From: Chlorella sorokiniana
Lineage: Eukaryota; Chlorophyta; Trebouxiophyceae; Chlorellales; Chlorellaceae
Assembly: GCA_025917655.1 (NCBI GenBank)
Contig: CP084619.1
Coordinates: 3,205,001 to 3,269,000, forward strand
Length of the DNA: 64,000 nt
Direction of reading: 5' to 3'
A program made the position numbers and the translations under genes. Positions within the stretch are counted from its first letter, which is position 1, and the number at the start of each line of letters is the position of its first letter. The notes under the pieces are model-generated. The model saw only the letters and a list, made by a program, of their open reading frames with translations. It searched no databases and was not told the DNA's origin. Positions 1 through 10,113 of this stretch are shown piece by piece.

Positions 1-271
1 CCGCCCAGGCTGGCCTGGCTTGCGTGGGAGCCCAGCACGAGGGCAGCGCCTGGCAGCAGCAGCAGGCCAGCAACCGTACAGCCACGGCCGCCCTCGCTGG
101 CAGCACAGCAGGCCGCGCTGCTGCGGGCGATACCAAGGTGCGTCGGTCCCACCTGCCGCCCTGCATTACCGGGCCGGCAGTTCCCAGTCGCACCCTTTCT
201 GCTGTTAACGGCTCGATCCACCGCCGCGCTGCCCTCCTCGGTCGCTGCCGCAGGTTCAAGCCGCTGACGGA
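1..271. other. Left edge of window, no assigned gene
   Basis: GC-rich sequence upstream of the CXXC-like gene. Both strands are open in several frames, but none shows a recognisable domain. It may hold an upstream exon or 5' UTR of the next gene, since that gene's start codon is uncertain. Confidence 0.4.
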
Positions 272-1476
272 GTGCCATGCTCGCCGCGGCGTGCCGGAGT
301 CAGTCCTCCCCGCCCTGCTCCCCACCGCCGCCATGCCAGCCAGCGCGGCTGGGCCGCTCCACCCTCCTGGCCCGCCTCAGCCTGGCCCAGCGGAGGACGC
401 AGGGCCCCCGCAGGCGAGCTTGAGGAGCAGCGGCGGCTGGTCGCGGCCCACCCGCACCTCCTGCTGCTGCTGGAGCACCCGCAGCTGCAGCGCTGCGGCA
501 AGTGCGACGTGTGCGTGCAACAGGGCAGGGTGGTGGACCCCACGAAGCCCCGCCCGCGCACCGCCGGCACCCGCAACTGCCTGCTGTACCAGCGCTTCCT
601 GCGTCACTTTGGCACCCAGCAGCAGCGGGAGCGCAAGCAGGCCCACGGCCGGCAGCAGGAGCACGATTTGCAGCAGCAGCAGCAGCAGCAGCAGGAAGCC
701 GGTGGCAGCGCCGGCGGCGCCGCCCCCATCAAGCTGCTTGCCAGGGTGCCGCTGGCGGACGGGCTGCGGGCGGCTGCGGCCTACAAGCTGCTCAACCCGG
801 GCTGGCAGCCCGACTTCCTCACCCAGCCGCGGCTCGCGTCAGTGGCCGCCGCGCTGCCTGCCCGCGGCGGCGGCCCTGCAGCGCAACGGGGGGCCGAGAG
901 GAAGGGGGCCACCTCGTTCTTTGTGCGGCGGCAGGAGCAGAGGATGCGGCGGCTGCTGGAGCTGCTGCGGGGGCCGCAGCCTGCTGCGCTTGACGACGTC
1001 CTGCCGCTGGCCCAGCAGCCGCCCCATGCAGCGGGCGCTGGGGGCCAGCAGTGGCAGTCGCAGCCGCGGCAGCATCAGCCGACGCTGACGCGCTCCCCTG
1101 GGTCGGCCTTCCGGCCGACTTCGGGCGCACCACGCTTGCACCCCTCCCAGGAACCCGCAGAGCTGCAGCTGCAGCGCCTGCTGCCTGGCTTGCCGCTGGA
1201 TGTGAGGCTGGCTTTCCGTGCTGGCCTGGTGGCTGGCCTGCCTCCGGCCGCCATCACAGCAGCAATACAGCGGTATCATGCGATCACCGGGGCTGCAGAT
1301 GGTTGGCAGCCTGCAGCCGCCACGCTGCCTTCGCGGGGCAGGGCCGAGAGTGTGAGCAGCGACGGTGCAGGCACACGACCAAGCATAGGCGCAGGCGGGC
1401 TCAGCAGCAGCGACGAGACGGGCGCAGCAGCAGTGACGAATCGGAGAAGGGTACCAGCCGCAGCGAAGAGGAATAG
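272..1476 (+). CDS. CXXC-like zinc-binding protein, probable nuclear protein
   Basis: I do not recognise a named orthologue. About residues 74-81 read RCGKCDVC, followed after some 20 residues by RNC and a basic stretch. This resembles one half of a CXXC zinc finger, the CpG-binding module of eukaryotic chromatin proteins, but the second CGxCxxC cluster is absent. A Gln run follows (bases 670-695), then a basic middle region and a Ser-rich acidic tail. The tail reads best as SSSDESEKGTSRSEEE with a stop at 1474-1476. That is one frame away from the upstream reading, which otherwise runs on to 1537, so a single-base slip near 1410-1430 is likely. The ATG at 272 is the first convenient in-frame start; an exon could lie upstream, outside the window. 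A role in chromatin binding is inference only. Confidence 0.5.
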
Positions 1477-1691
1477 TTGGATGTACTGCTCTGCTGATTC
1501 CGCCAGCATTGGCAGCATGCCAGCTTTATCAGGTTAAAAGTCCAATACAAAATGTCAGTCACTGAATTTGAAAGAAAGCATACAGTGTGAAGGGGACTGA
1601 GGTTAGCATTGCAGCAAAAACGCTCAAAAGGAGCACACAACTGGGCAAGGATACATGAGCGCTGCGGCGTCACTGTGCTGAACCGTTGGCC

Positions 1692-3143
1692 CTAATGTAC
1701 AGTGCCTACGGCCTCAATGGTCTGTTCCTCGCCGGCAATGCTTCTCACCGCTGCTGCTCCCTTCTTAACCACCGCCGCCGCGTCTTCTGCTTGCATGACA
1801 GTCTGCGCGTCCTCTACTCCGGGCAAGGGTGCGGGCGCTGCCAGGCTGGGCGGCTGCCGTCCCTGCCACAGCCACGGCAGGGCGGTGGGCAGGTCGTGGA
1901 TGCTGCGTATCTGCTGGTCGGAGGGGCAAGCCACGCCTGCGGGGACGCGGCAGGGGATCCCGGGGGCACGCTGGGGAGCGCTGACTTGCCCCACGTGGTG
2001 AGGGCGGGGGTGCCCGCCAGCGGCAGCCCTGCATTGATGATGAGCACACGAGGCACACACCTGTGCGGCCCACCAGCACGCTGTACAGGCCCAGTCGGTG
2101 CCCGGTTGTCACATTGCGGGCACTGCAAAAGGCGCAGGAGGGGGGCGCGCAAGCGTACGGGAGCACACGTGAGGAAGGCCAACATGACTTGGGGAGGTGG
2201 TTTGCTGGGCCCGTGGTTTACCAGGCCCCGCGGCGCGTAGCGTTGTCCAGCGCCCTACTGCCGACCCCACCTGTCGTCCAGCCACAGCGTGGTGCTGGGC
2301 TGCAGGCCGCCCGCCAGCGCCAGCGCGACGTCAAAGGCCTGGCGGTTGGGCTTGCACACCACAGGGCAGCCGTGCCGCACCAGGCCCTGCTCCGCCGCAG
2401 CCTCCATAACGTCCTCAAACGCAATCACGCGTCGGAAGCAGCCTGCTATGCCCAGCAGGTCAAGGCAGCGCGCCGCGTGCGCCCTATCGGCGTTTGTGAA
2501 CACCACCTTGGGCAGCGGGATGGAGTCCAGCATGTCGCGCAGAGCAGGGTCAGGCTGAATCATCGGGGGAAAGAGGAGCGGAGTCGCTGCGAGTCGCTCG
2601 TTTGCCTGATGCAGCCCCTGGCCGCCCCTAGCACGAGGCGAGCCAAGCGGCGGCAGCACCCTGCACACGCCGCGCCCTCAGCTTCCCCTGCCGTAGCGCC
2701 CCCCCGCGCCCCCCGCCGCCGGCCACCCACCTTGAGATACTGCTCGTACGGCAGGGACGCGTGCACCTTGTCGTGCCAGTGCTGGTAGTCCACCTGGCAG
2801 CCGTGGGCCACCAGCCCCGCCAGCGTGGTGCCGTAGTGCAGGTAGTACTCAGCGCAGCGCTCGGCCACCTCGTCGGGGGATCCCCAGCTCCTCGGCCATG
2901 TAGCCTGCATGGGAGGGTCCCGGCGACGAGGCAAGCCCGGTCAGGATCGTAGCCAGCCTTGGGCGGGAGCCTGGGCGCTGGCATCAGCCAGCAGGCTGCC
3001 TGCTGCCATGCGTGGTGAGCCTCCGTGTTCGGCTCACTCCTTATGTTGTCCGCCACATGGTGATCCATCTCGGTGTTGGCATAGAGGCACTGATCCAGAT
3101 CCGCGAGGATGGCGGTGATTTGGCGGGGCCGTGTGATGGTCAT
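1692..3143 (-). CDS. HAD-family pyrimidine 5'-nucleotidase (SDT1/PHM8-like)
   Basis: Predicted cytosolic phosphatase that removes phosphate from pyrimidine nucleoside monophosphates. Exons read from splice sites: 3143-3038, 2904-2731, 2554-2271, 2122-2061 and a last one ending at 1692. HAD motif I is present early as DLDQCLYA (DxDxxLY is typical of this subfamily). Motif II is in VVFTNADRAHA, the motif III lysine in CKPNRQAF, and motif IV in TLWLDDR. The helical cap region contains EYYLHYGTTLAGL. The last exon carries SIHDLPTALPWLW, the usual C-terminal end of this subfamily. Exon 2 begins YMAEELGIP in one frame and continues DEVAERCAEYY in another, because the G run at 2875-2879 seems one base too long. 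A compound microsatellite lies about 130 bp upstream of the start. Confidence 0.9.
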
Positions 3144-3297
3144 GGCGCCTGCCTTTCGCGGTGGGGGCCTGCAGCAATGGATGCCTGTCCAGATGAGAAG
3201 TGAGACCAAAAAGGAGTGAAGTGTGTGACGGGCAGCGGACAAAATTCGGTTTCTGTTTGGTTTTTCCTTTGGTGGTGGTGGTGGTGGTGGTGGTGGT

Positions 3298-3343
<46 letters not shown>

Positions 3344-4538
3344 GCGGCGCGGGGCAGGGCGTGGGGTGCAGCCTGAGGCAGCGCCATCCCGCAACCGTGG
3401 GCGACATCCAGTCGCACGGGATAAACCTGTACACGCCTCTGAGCACATGCCAAGCTATTCATATCAACAGGAGGCTGCCAAAGCCCAGTACCTGCCCTTT
3501 CGCCTCCTTGGCGGGCGACTTTGTGGTCTGGCAAGCTGTCGGATAGTGCGGTCCGAACACAGTCGCTATCCAACAAGTCCCCAGGTTCCCGACTGGCCCA
3601 CGGCTCCCACGCCTTGTGGTGGGTTGGGCAGGTGGAGCAGTTAGAGCAGCGGTACAACGTTCATACAATACAAGAATTCAGTAGGTTGCGCGGTCAGACG
3701 CAGAACTGCCAGCTGCAAGGCTGCGCTGGGCTGCCGCCGTCCTGGCATGTCGTGCCGATGAGCCCATGGCCCCAACCACTCCTTTGAGCAAATCTACGGA
3801 CTGCTGCAGCTTGGTAACTGCTGCTGCCCATTCTACTGTTTCCTGCTGATGCTAATCCATGGCCTTGAACCCCTCTGCACTGTCAGCAGACCGCTGTGCG
3901 CACGCACGCTGCGCACGACGGCGCTGGTGCTGCGTTCGGCGTGCCATGGACACCGTGGACTGTGGTGCTAGTCAGCCCGCTCGTCTCCCTGTCCTTCTCC
4001 TCCTGCTTCTTCAACCTTTTAAATGTACAGAAAGGATTCGCAAGCCATTGTTGCTATCCCAGCACCATCAATTTTTGTAGGTCGGCTGCCATGGCAGCAG
4101 AGGAAGGAATGTCCCCCATGCTAGAACTCTGTATGATTTATGAACTTCACCCTGACATTGGGCCATAGCCCTGGTAAAGTATGCTTGGCCGGTGTGCAAC
4201 GTATGCCGGCACCGACGTGGCTACAGGGTTGCCAATCGTGGATGCCTTTCGCTTTAGCCACCCATGCACCTTGGGACCGGTCATTCAGTGACATTCGATG
4301 CACAACGTGGACACGTTCACTTGCCTCCAAAGAGCGCAAGTCAAGGGGCGGGTACAGTTGCCGTACATCTCATCGGGATCAGCAGGCGTCAGAATGGCCT
4401 GTTTCATCAACAAGGGCTGTTCGGTTCCCGTTGTCAACTGTATCGAGCTTACCTTCAGCTGTACGAGTGCCCCTGACACTTTCAGGTTTCGCTCGTTTAC
4501 CTTGTGGATTCCGTGTCTTTGTGCGACCTTCCTTTGGC
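3144..4538. other. Divergent intergenic region between HAD gene and FLU
   Basis: About 1.4 kb with lower GC than its surroundings. It should contain the promoters and 5' UTRs of two divergent genes and includes the compound microsatellite at 3271-3340. Short open frames here show no domain or codon bias typical of the neighbouring genes. Confidence 0.6.
3271..3340. repeat. Compound microsatellite (GGT)10(GT)20
   Basis: Ten perfect GGT units run directly into twenty perfect GT units. It sits upstream of the start codon of the minus-strand HAD gene, so on the transcribed strand it reads (AC)n(ACC)n in the promoter or 5' UTR. Confidence 0.97.
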
Positions 4539-6693
4539 ATGGCAACTTCTGTCTCCCTCAGCAGCAACGTTTTGGCGCAAAGCCGGTGCAGGCCGAGGGT
4601 GAAGTGCCAAGGGCTCAAAGCGCAGAGCCAGGCCGTGAGGGCAGTAATGAGCAGTGCCAGCTCTGGCACGGCAGCAGTCAAGCAGCAGCAGCTCTTCCCG
4701 GGCAGGCTAACAGCGGGCCTGCTGGGTACGGCGGCCGCCCTGTCGCTCGCGTTTGCGCAGCCTGTGCTGGCAGCCGAGCCCTTCCTGAAGAGCACGGGTG
4801 AGCCGCGCACCGATGGAGGGGCTTCATTGTCCTTTACCGTGCATTGTGCAGCTGTTGCATCTCCCGCTTGCGGCTTTTGAGCGGCTGTGGAGCCGTTCAG
4901 CGCTTATGGTGGGTTTCCCTCGCTGCAGGCGCGCGCGGCCTGCTTGCTGCCGAGGAAGAGCGTGTGCTGCGTCTGCGTGAGGAACGCGAGAGTGAGGCTC
5001 AGCGCGAGCTGCAGGTGCGAGCAGGCCTGTTGGGCAGGTGCTTTCGCGGAACGACACTTGCTGCGTGCGACATCCTGGCGGCGAGCCTGCTGGTGCAGCC
5101 CAGCGGCCCAGGGCTTAGCTCCACAGCAACTGAGCAGTCTGCAACCATTGTGCAAGCGTCGTTTCCCATCTTCCCTGCCTTCCACTGTGTCTGCTCCCTG
5201 TGCTTCCAGGCTGCTCGCGCTGCTTACGAGGAGGAGGTGCGCCGTGAGCGCGCCACCCAGCCTGCGGAGCAGCTGTGCGCAACACCCTTTGGCGTGGATG
5301 TTGTGGGCATCACCGAGTTTGTGGCGCTGACGGGAGCGCTGGTGGGCGGCATCAGCGCGCGGCGTCGCAAGCAGGAGCTGGAGCGCCTCAATGAGCAGCT
5401 GCGCACCATCAACACGCAGCTCCGGTGAGGAGGCGGGGCACATGGGATGTGCCCGGGTTGCAGCGCACAGTGTTGCGGGTAGAGGCCTGCGAAGAAGGTC
5501 CAGCTATCGAAGCTATAGCAAGGCTCGAAGCTGCAGCAAGGTCCGCATGCCCTGCCCAGCCCACCGGCGCCCCAACTGCGGCTGACCCTGTCCGGGCCGC
5601 CGCCCCCCGCGCCGCAGCCAGCAGGCTCGTGCCGGGACGCTCTACGCCCGGGCCTCACATATGTGCCCAACACCTCCGCGCTGCCCGACTCACTGTTTGG
5701 CGGCAATGGCGCAGCAGCTACAGCCAAGGCGGTGGCAGTACCGACCCAGGTGCCCGCTGCGCCCGCCGTGGAGCCCTCTGCAATCCCAGCAAGTGCTCCC
5801 GCCGTCAGCTTGATGAGCCAAGACGACGAGGAGGCCGGCCCCGAGGCAGCGCAGTGCACGCAGGAGAGTTCATGCTGGGAGAGCATGCGGTTGGCCGCTT
5901 GGACGTTGCCAATCCAGACATTCTTTCCACCCAGGCATGCCGCAAAGCTGACCTGGACCTGCACCTCCCCGCCCACCATTGCAGGCCCTGAAGGATGGGA
6001 AGCGGCTGCTGAAGGAGGGCAGCGCAGGTCCCGCCATGGTCCGCTTTGAAAAGGCGCTCATGCTGGCCAAGGTGGGGTGGGGCGAGTGGTCGTTACCACC
6101 TGCTGCTGCATGGCAGCTGCCATGGGAATCAGCCTGCAGCTTGCGATGAGAGGCAGACGTGCAGAGCATCAGTGGGCAGCACCTCTCAAACGCACCTCCA
6201 TCTCTCGCTACAGGCCACCGGCGACAAGGTGAAGGAGCGCCGGGCAACTCGTGGGCTGGCGGCCTGTGCGCGCATGCAAGGCCAGCTGCGCCAGGCAAGT
6301 GCTGCATGGTGGTCAGCCGATTGCCTGGTTGCACGACTGACTGTTGTCCTGCCCACGGCGCACTGGCATGGCAGGCTCTCACTCCAAATCAAGCGAAAAC
6401 TGCAGGCTGTGAAGCATTTGGAGCGAGTGCTAGAGATTTCGCGGGAGATCCGCGACTTCGTGGGTGATGCCGATGCGTACGGAACGATTGCAGGTGAAGG
6501 GCGGCTGGGTGGGCTGGCATTGGTGGATGGCCAGCACGCCGAGCGGTTTTCTTGCCAATCTTGCCGGCCGCACTGACACATCCAGCTCGCTCCCTTCTTT
6601 ATACCAGACATTTACACCGACATGATGGAGTTCGAGAAGGCCGCCAAGTATTACGACATGTACATCAGCCGGATGGATGACAGCGTGGTTTGA
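4539..6693 (+). CDS. FLU: FLUORESCENT (FLU/FLP) chloroplast TPR protein, regulator of chlorophyll synthesis
   Basis: FLU represses glutamyl-tRNA reductase in the plastid so that protochlorophyllide does not build up in the dark. Exons: 4539-4797, 4929-5014, 5210-5424, 5618 to about 5850, about 5987-6071, 6214-6294, 6406-6493 and 6608-6693. The N-terminus looks like a transit peptide and ends with a hydrophobic, thylakoid-type stretch closing in AQPVLAAEP. A charged coiled coil follows, then the very conserved block around LCATPFGVDVVGITEFVALT with a hydrophobic anchor (ALVGGISARRRK). The C-terminal TPR unit includes GKRLLKEGSA, AVKHLERVLEISREI and FEKAAKYYDMYISRM. The intron at 6295-6405 is GC-AG (gcaagt donor). 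One C seems missing from the CCC run at 5647-5649, because LYA and the following PGLTYVPN lie in different frames. The border of the exon ending near 5850 is unclear. Confidence 0.95.
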
Positions 6694-7275
6694 GGGCTGG
6701 CAGCGGGAGCGCGCTGGGCACTGGTGGTGGCCTGCGGTTGCTGCGCTGTGCTCACCATGCTCTCAAGACGAGTTCTTGGGGATTTTCATTTCATGCGCAT
6801 GAAACAGGGAGAAGGAGACTGCAAGCTCTCAAGCACGGGGAGGTGGTGTTGCAGAGATGCCGATGATGGCGAGCGGTGCAGCCCAGGCCAATTGCGGGCC
6901 GAAAGGATTGTCCAGCCTGTCATCAATGGATGGGAAACGGCCCTATCCTGTCTTGATGTACTCGCACGAACCTGAGAAATGACCCGTGTCAGAGCAGGCC
7001 TAGAACGGAGGTGCCAGCACGCTTGCCCTGCTGCGGCTCTCCCTCAGTAAAGCATGCATCAACTACAACGGTGAAGGTGAACGCCCCAAAGAAACCGCTG
7101 CAAGGAGAAGCAAGATAGTTAAAAGGAAAATATCAAAGGCCTTGTGCCTCCAAACAGGGTGTCCATTGATTGAGTTTTGTGCGCTTCTGGGCGGAGCGGC
7201 GGCCAGCAAGCGGCGGACACTGTGGCTTGCAGAAGGGGTTTGCACGCCCACACCATGTGACCAAGATCAATGGCC
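6694..7275. other. FLU 3' region
   Basis: Lower-GC sequence after the FLU stop, probably its 3' UTR and the 3' end of the possible minus-strand gene that follows. No coding signal seen. Confidence 0.5.
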
Positions 7276-7531
7276 TCACCAGCCCTCCTGTGTCCACGCG
7301 CAGATTTTGCGGAAGCGCCTGGCGGCCGTGTGGTACAGCCGCAGGACCTCGTGCTCAAGCGTGCCGGCGACGATGGTCTGCTCAGGCTTCCCGCCGCTCT
7401 GGCGCAAGCGGGCTGGCGCAAGCGCTCCATCATCACTCGAACAGGCCGCCGCTGAGCCATCTGCCCCCCCCCCACACACACACACACAACTTCAAAGGGG
7501 TTGTCCGTTTTGCCTTCAGCACGGCGCTGGG
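7276..7531 (-). CDS. Possible small minus-strand gene or exon pair, function unknown
   Basis: From 7460 down to 7276 the minus strand encodes a segment containing EQTIVAGTLEHEVLRLYH and ending KICAWTQEGW before a stop at 7278-7276. Nearly every codon in it ends in G or C, as in the real genes of this window, and the composition is protein-like. A second block, 7531-7488, reads AEGKTDNPFEV and is followed by a GT donor. The gap between them is only 27 bases and consists of GT repeats, a G run and CAG. It is either a tiny intron or an in-frame low-complexity insert. I do not recognise the family, and the true start was not found. Confidence 0.35.
7464..7488. repeat. Microsatellite C10 followed by (CA)n
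   Basis: A run of ten C, then CA dinucleotides. It separates the two blocks of the possible small minus-strand gene and resembles the C-run/CA repeats seen elsewhere in introns of this window. Confidence 0.9.
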
Positions 7532-8042
7532 CTGCAGGGCAACTGGCCCAGAAGCGAGGAGAGGAGGGGTCAGGAGGTGACACAGACATACTGCTCAGCA
7601 GACACCAAACTGCCACCCATACTAGTATGTTCTGCCTCGATGCTACACGAACAATTTTTTGTCTGGCGGCTCGCCCAACTGCAGGCAATGCTCCGCTGAG
7701 TCGACCAGAAGCTTACAGCCCAGGTTGAATGCGAGTCGGACTGTCATTATGTAGTCGCACAATTCTACAGGCAGAGCGGAGGGCAACACTTGCAGCGAAC
7801 ACCCGAGAAGTACGCACTGTAGTGCAAGATAAATGGAGAGATATTTCGTGTGCCCAAACGCTTCGCTGCGGGCCGGTAGAGCCTGTCTTAAGTATCTTGC
7901 TTCATGCCACCGCCGCCAAGTCAGCCGTGGGATGAAGAGGTTCTGGAGGTAAACCTCACCTCCTTCCTTTTGCACCTGCGCAGCCGCACACCGCCGCTGA
8001 AACTTCTTGCAAGGTGTAAACCGCTCTCACCGCCGCTGGCCA
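7532..8042. other. Upstream region of DUF506 gene
   Basis: About 0.5 kb between the possible minus-strand gene and the DUF506 start. It is AT-richer toward 7760-7850. A minus-strand open frame at 7643-7975 exists but lacks the GC-ending codon bias of neighbouring genes. I treat this as promoter and 5' UTR. Confidence 0.4.
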
Positions 8043-9471
8043 ATGGTTCCTCTGCAGGAGGGCCGCCACGGCCGTGGCGGCGACCCTGCTCCCGACGTCG
8101 CCGCCTCGATGCGCCAGTTCATTGAAACCCTGACCACGCCGGAGACAGATTTGGAGCACAAGGTGTGGCATGATTGTGTGATTGCACAGCTGTAAGGTGC
8201 ATTGCCCAGGCGGGCCTGCGCAAGCCGCCCGCAGCCAGCGGCGTGTTGCCGGCGGCGTCTGACTCGTCGTCGTCCCACTGCTCTCCTTCCCCCACAGCTC
8301 ATGGGCGAGGTGAAGAAGTGGATGGAGCGGCATGAGCCGCTACCCTCAGTCCCCCTCCCAAGCCAAGTGGGGCGCGCTGCCCGGCGGGCAGCGGCGCAGC
8401 CAACGCGCAGGGAAGCAGTTCCGGTTCAGCCGGCAGCGCTGGCACTGTGGACGGGGTCGGCCGCTCCAGCAGCGACGGCAGCTCCGCCAGCAGCAGCGGT
8501 CGCAGCGAGGAGGGCACCAGCGCCGCGTGGCGCCTGTGCGCCTGGCTGCAGCGTGCCGGCTGGCCCGCGCAGCACTGCGCTCCATCCGCACCGGCAGCAG
8601 CAGCAACGGCGGCAGCAGCGGCGGCTGGCAGTTCTGCTCAGGCCACGAGTTTCTGCTGCTACACCCCGACCTGTGCACCGTAGGCCGCGCCACGGGCAGC
8701 GCTGCCTCGTCCAGCAGCGATGATGACAGCGGCGGCGGCGGCGACATGCGCATGCGCGACACGGGGCGCCCTGGCTGCCGCCCCCACCCTCCGCCCTGGT
8801 GGTGGACCCCGAGTTCAGCACCCAGTTCGCGCTGGCCTCTCCCACGCCGCGCTACGCCGTGCTGGTGTCCCTGCTGCCCCGCGCCTTGTGGGCAGCTACG
8901 CGCGGCTGCAGCAGCTGGTGGAGTGGGTGTGCTGCGAGATGCGCGCCAGCTTCCAGGCCGCCGGCTCCGGCCTGCCGCCCTGGCGCTCCCTGGCACACGT
9001 GCTGAACAAGTGGCGCCTGGAGGAGGGCGACGCGGAGGCGGCGCCCCGCCCGCGGACGCGCGCCCCCTGCCGACATCCTTTGCGTCCTGGGGCAAGGGCG
9101 AGGAGCAGCGCGGCGCGTACCAGCCGCACATGAGCGGCGACTCTGGCGGCGTCAGCGCTGCCGCCTTCTCCCTGGAGCAGCAGGACACAATGCGGCAGCT
9201 GCTGCTGCATCAGGCCCTGCAGGCCGCACCCCCGCAGCGCCAGGCGCTGACGGCCAGCAGCAGCGCCAGCAGCATGGATGGTGCATCCCCGGGGCCGCCG
9301 CCACCCCACATCTCCCGCTCCCTGCTCGCCCGGGAGATGGGGGAGACGGGGCAGAGTGAGGGGCAGCAGTCGGCGAAGCCTGCCTGGCAGCCCTCCACGT
9401 CGCAGCGCTGGGGCCGCCAGGGCCCAGCCGCCGCCATCCTGGGCATCATGGCGCAGGGCGGCAGCGTGTAG
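8043..9471 (+). CDS. DUF506 family protein (PDDEXK-like fold, plant type)
   Basis: DUF506 proteins are plant and algal proteins with a predicted PD-(D/E)XK nuclease-like fold; their biochemical role is not established. Exon 1 (8043-8191) includes MRQFIETLTTPETDLEHKV; exon 2 starts at 8298 with LMGEVKKWMERHE. Family blocks seen in order are CSGHEFLLLHPDL, VDPEFSTQFALASPTPRYAV, GSYARLQQLVEWVCCEM and the end block LPPWRSLAHVLNKW. The stop near 9471 follows a Ser/Gln-rich tail containing SLLAREMGETGQ. These blocks fall in three reading frames within one exon, with at least four frame changes, all in GC-rich homopolymer-like stretches. The order and spacing of the blocks are normal for the family, so I read the changes as sequence errors and not decay. 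Confidence 0.85.
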
Positions 9472-10113
9472 GCGCGTTCAGCTGCGACATGCCCAAGGGC
9501 ATGTGTGTGCAAGTCCACGTCTCCATTTCATAGACATTTCATCGCCCTGACCCGCCATTAAGTATCGATGTTCTCTTTTCCCTCCATTTCGTGAGTTTGC
9601 CTTTGCGATGTAACGCCTGTTCATGGGAAGCGACGGCAGCAACCTCTCGCTCCAAAAGGTGGGACCTGATTGCATGTCCACCTCATGTGATACTCCGTGC
9701 AGTTGGTGCGGAAATGTTCTGGCTACGGAGAAAGGGTAACCCAATTCCAGATGAAGGACGGGTGCTGCTGGCTACATGTGGTGAGACCAAAATGGCGGTG
9801 CGGCAAAGGCGGCACCAGGGTTTCGTCATGACGACCAGTTGCTGGGCACTGTGAGCGTTTCCTCAGCCATGATTGCCAAGATAGCTCATGGGTGAACGAC
9901 AGGGTGCGAGTGCTCGAGGCGAAGGCCACATTGAATGAAGCGATGCTCTGTACCTCGCCGCAGAACACGCCCACTGCTGGCCTGCCATTGCCTTCTTTGC
10001 CTGTTGTTGTTTTGAGCAAGATAACGCCAGGCTGCTGAGGCCTGAGCGAGGAGTTTGCACTTTCTTTCTTGAGGGGCCTGCTGCCGAGGCGGCCCCCTTC
10101 AAGAACCGGCACC
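9472..10113. other. Intergenic region between DUF506 and pseudo-response regulator
   Basis: Mixed-GC sequence, probably 3' UTR of the DUF506 gene and promoter of the next gene. A 205-residue open frame on the minus strand covers much of it, but it overlaps confirmed exons of the regulator and shows no domain. Confidence 0.5.

Noticed and set aside
3896-4168. 90-residue plus-strand open frame
   Set aside because: No domain, mixed codon use, and it lies in the AT-richer upstream region of FLU.
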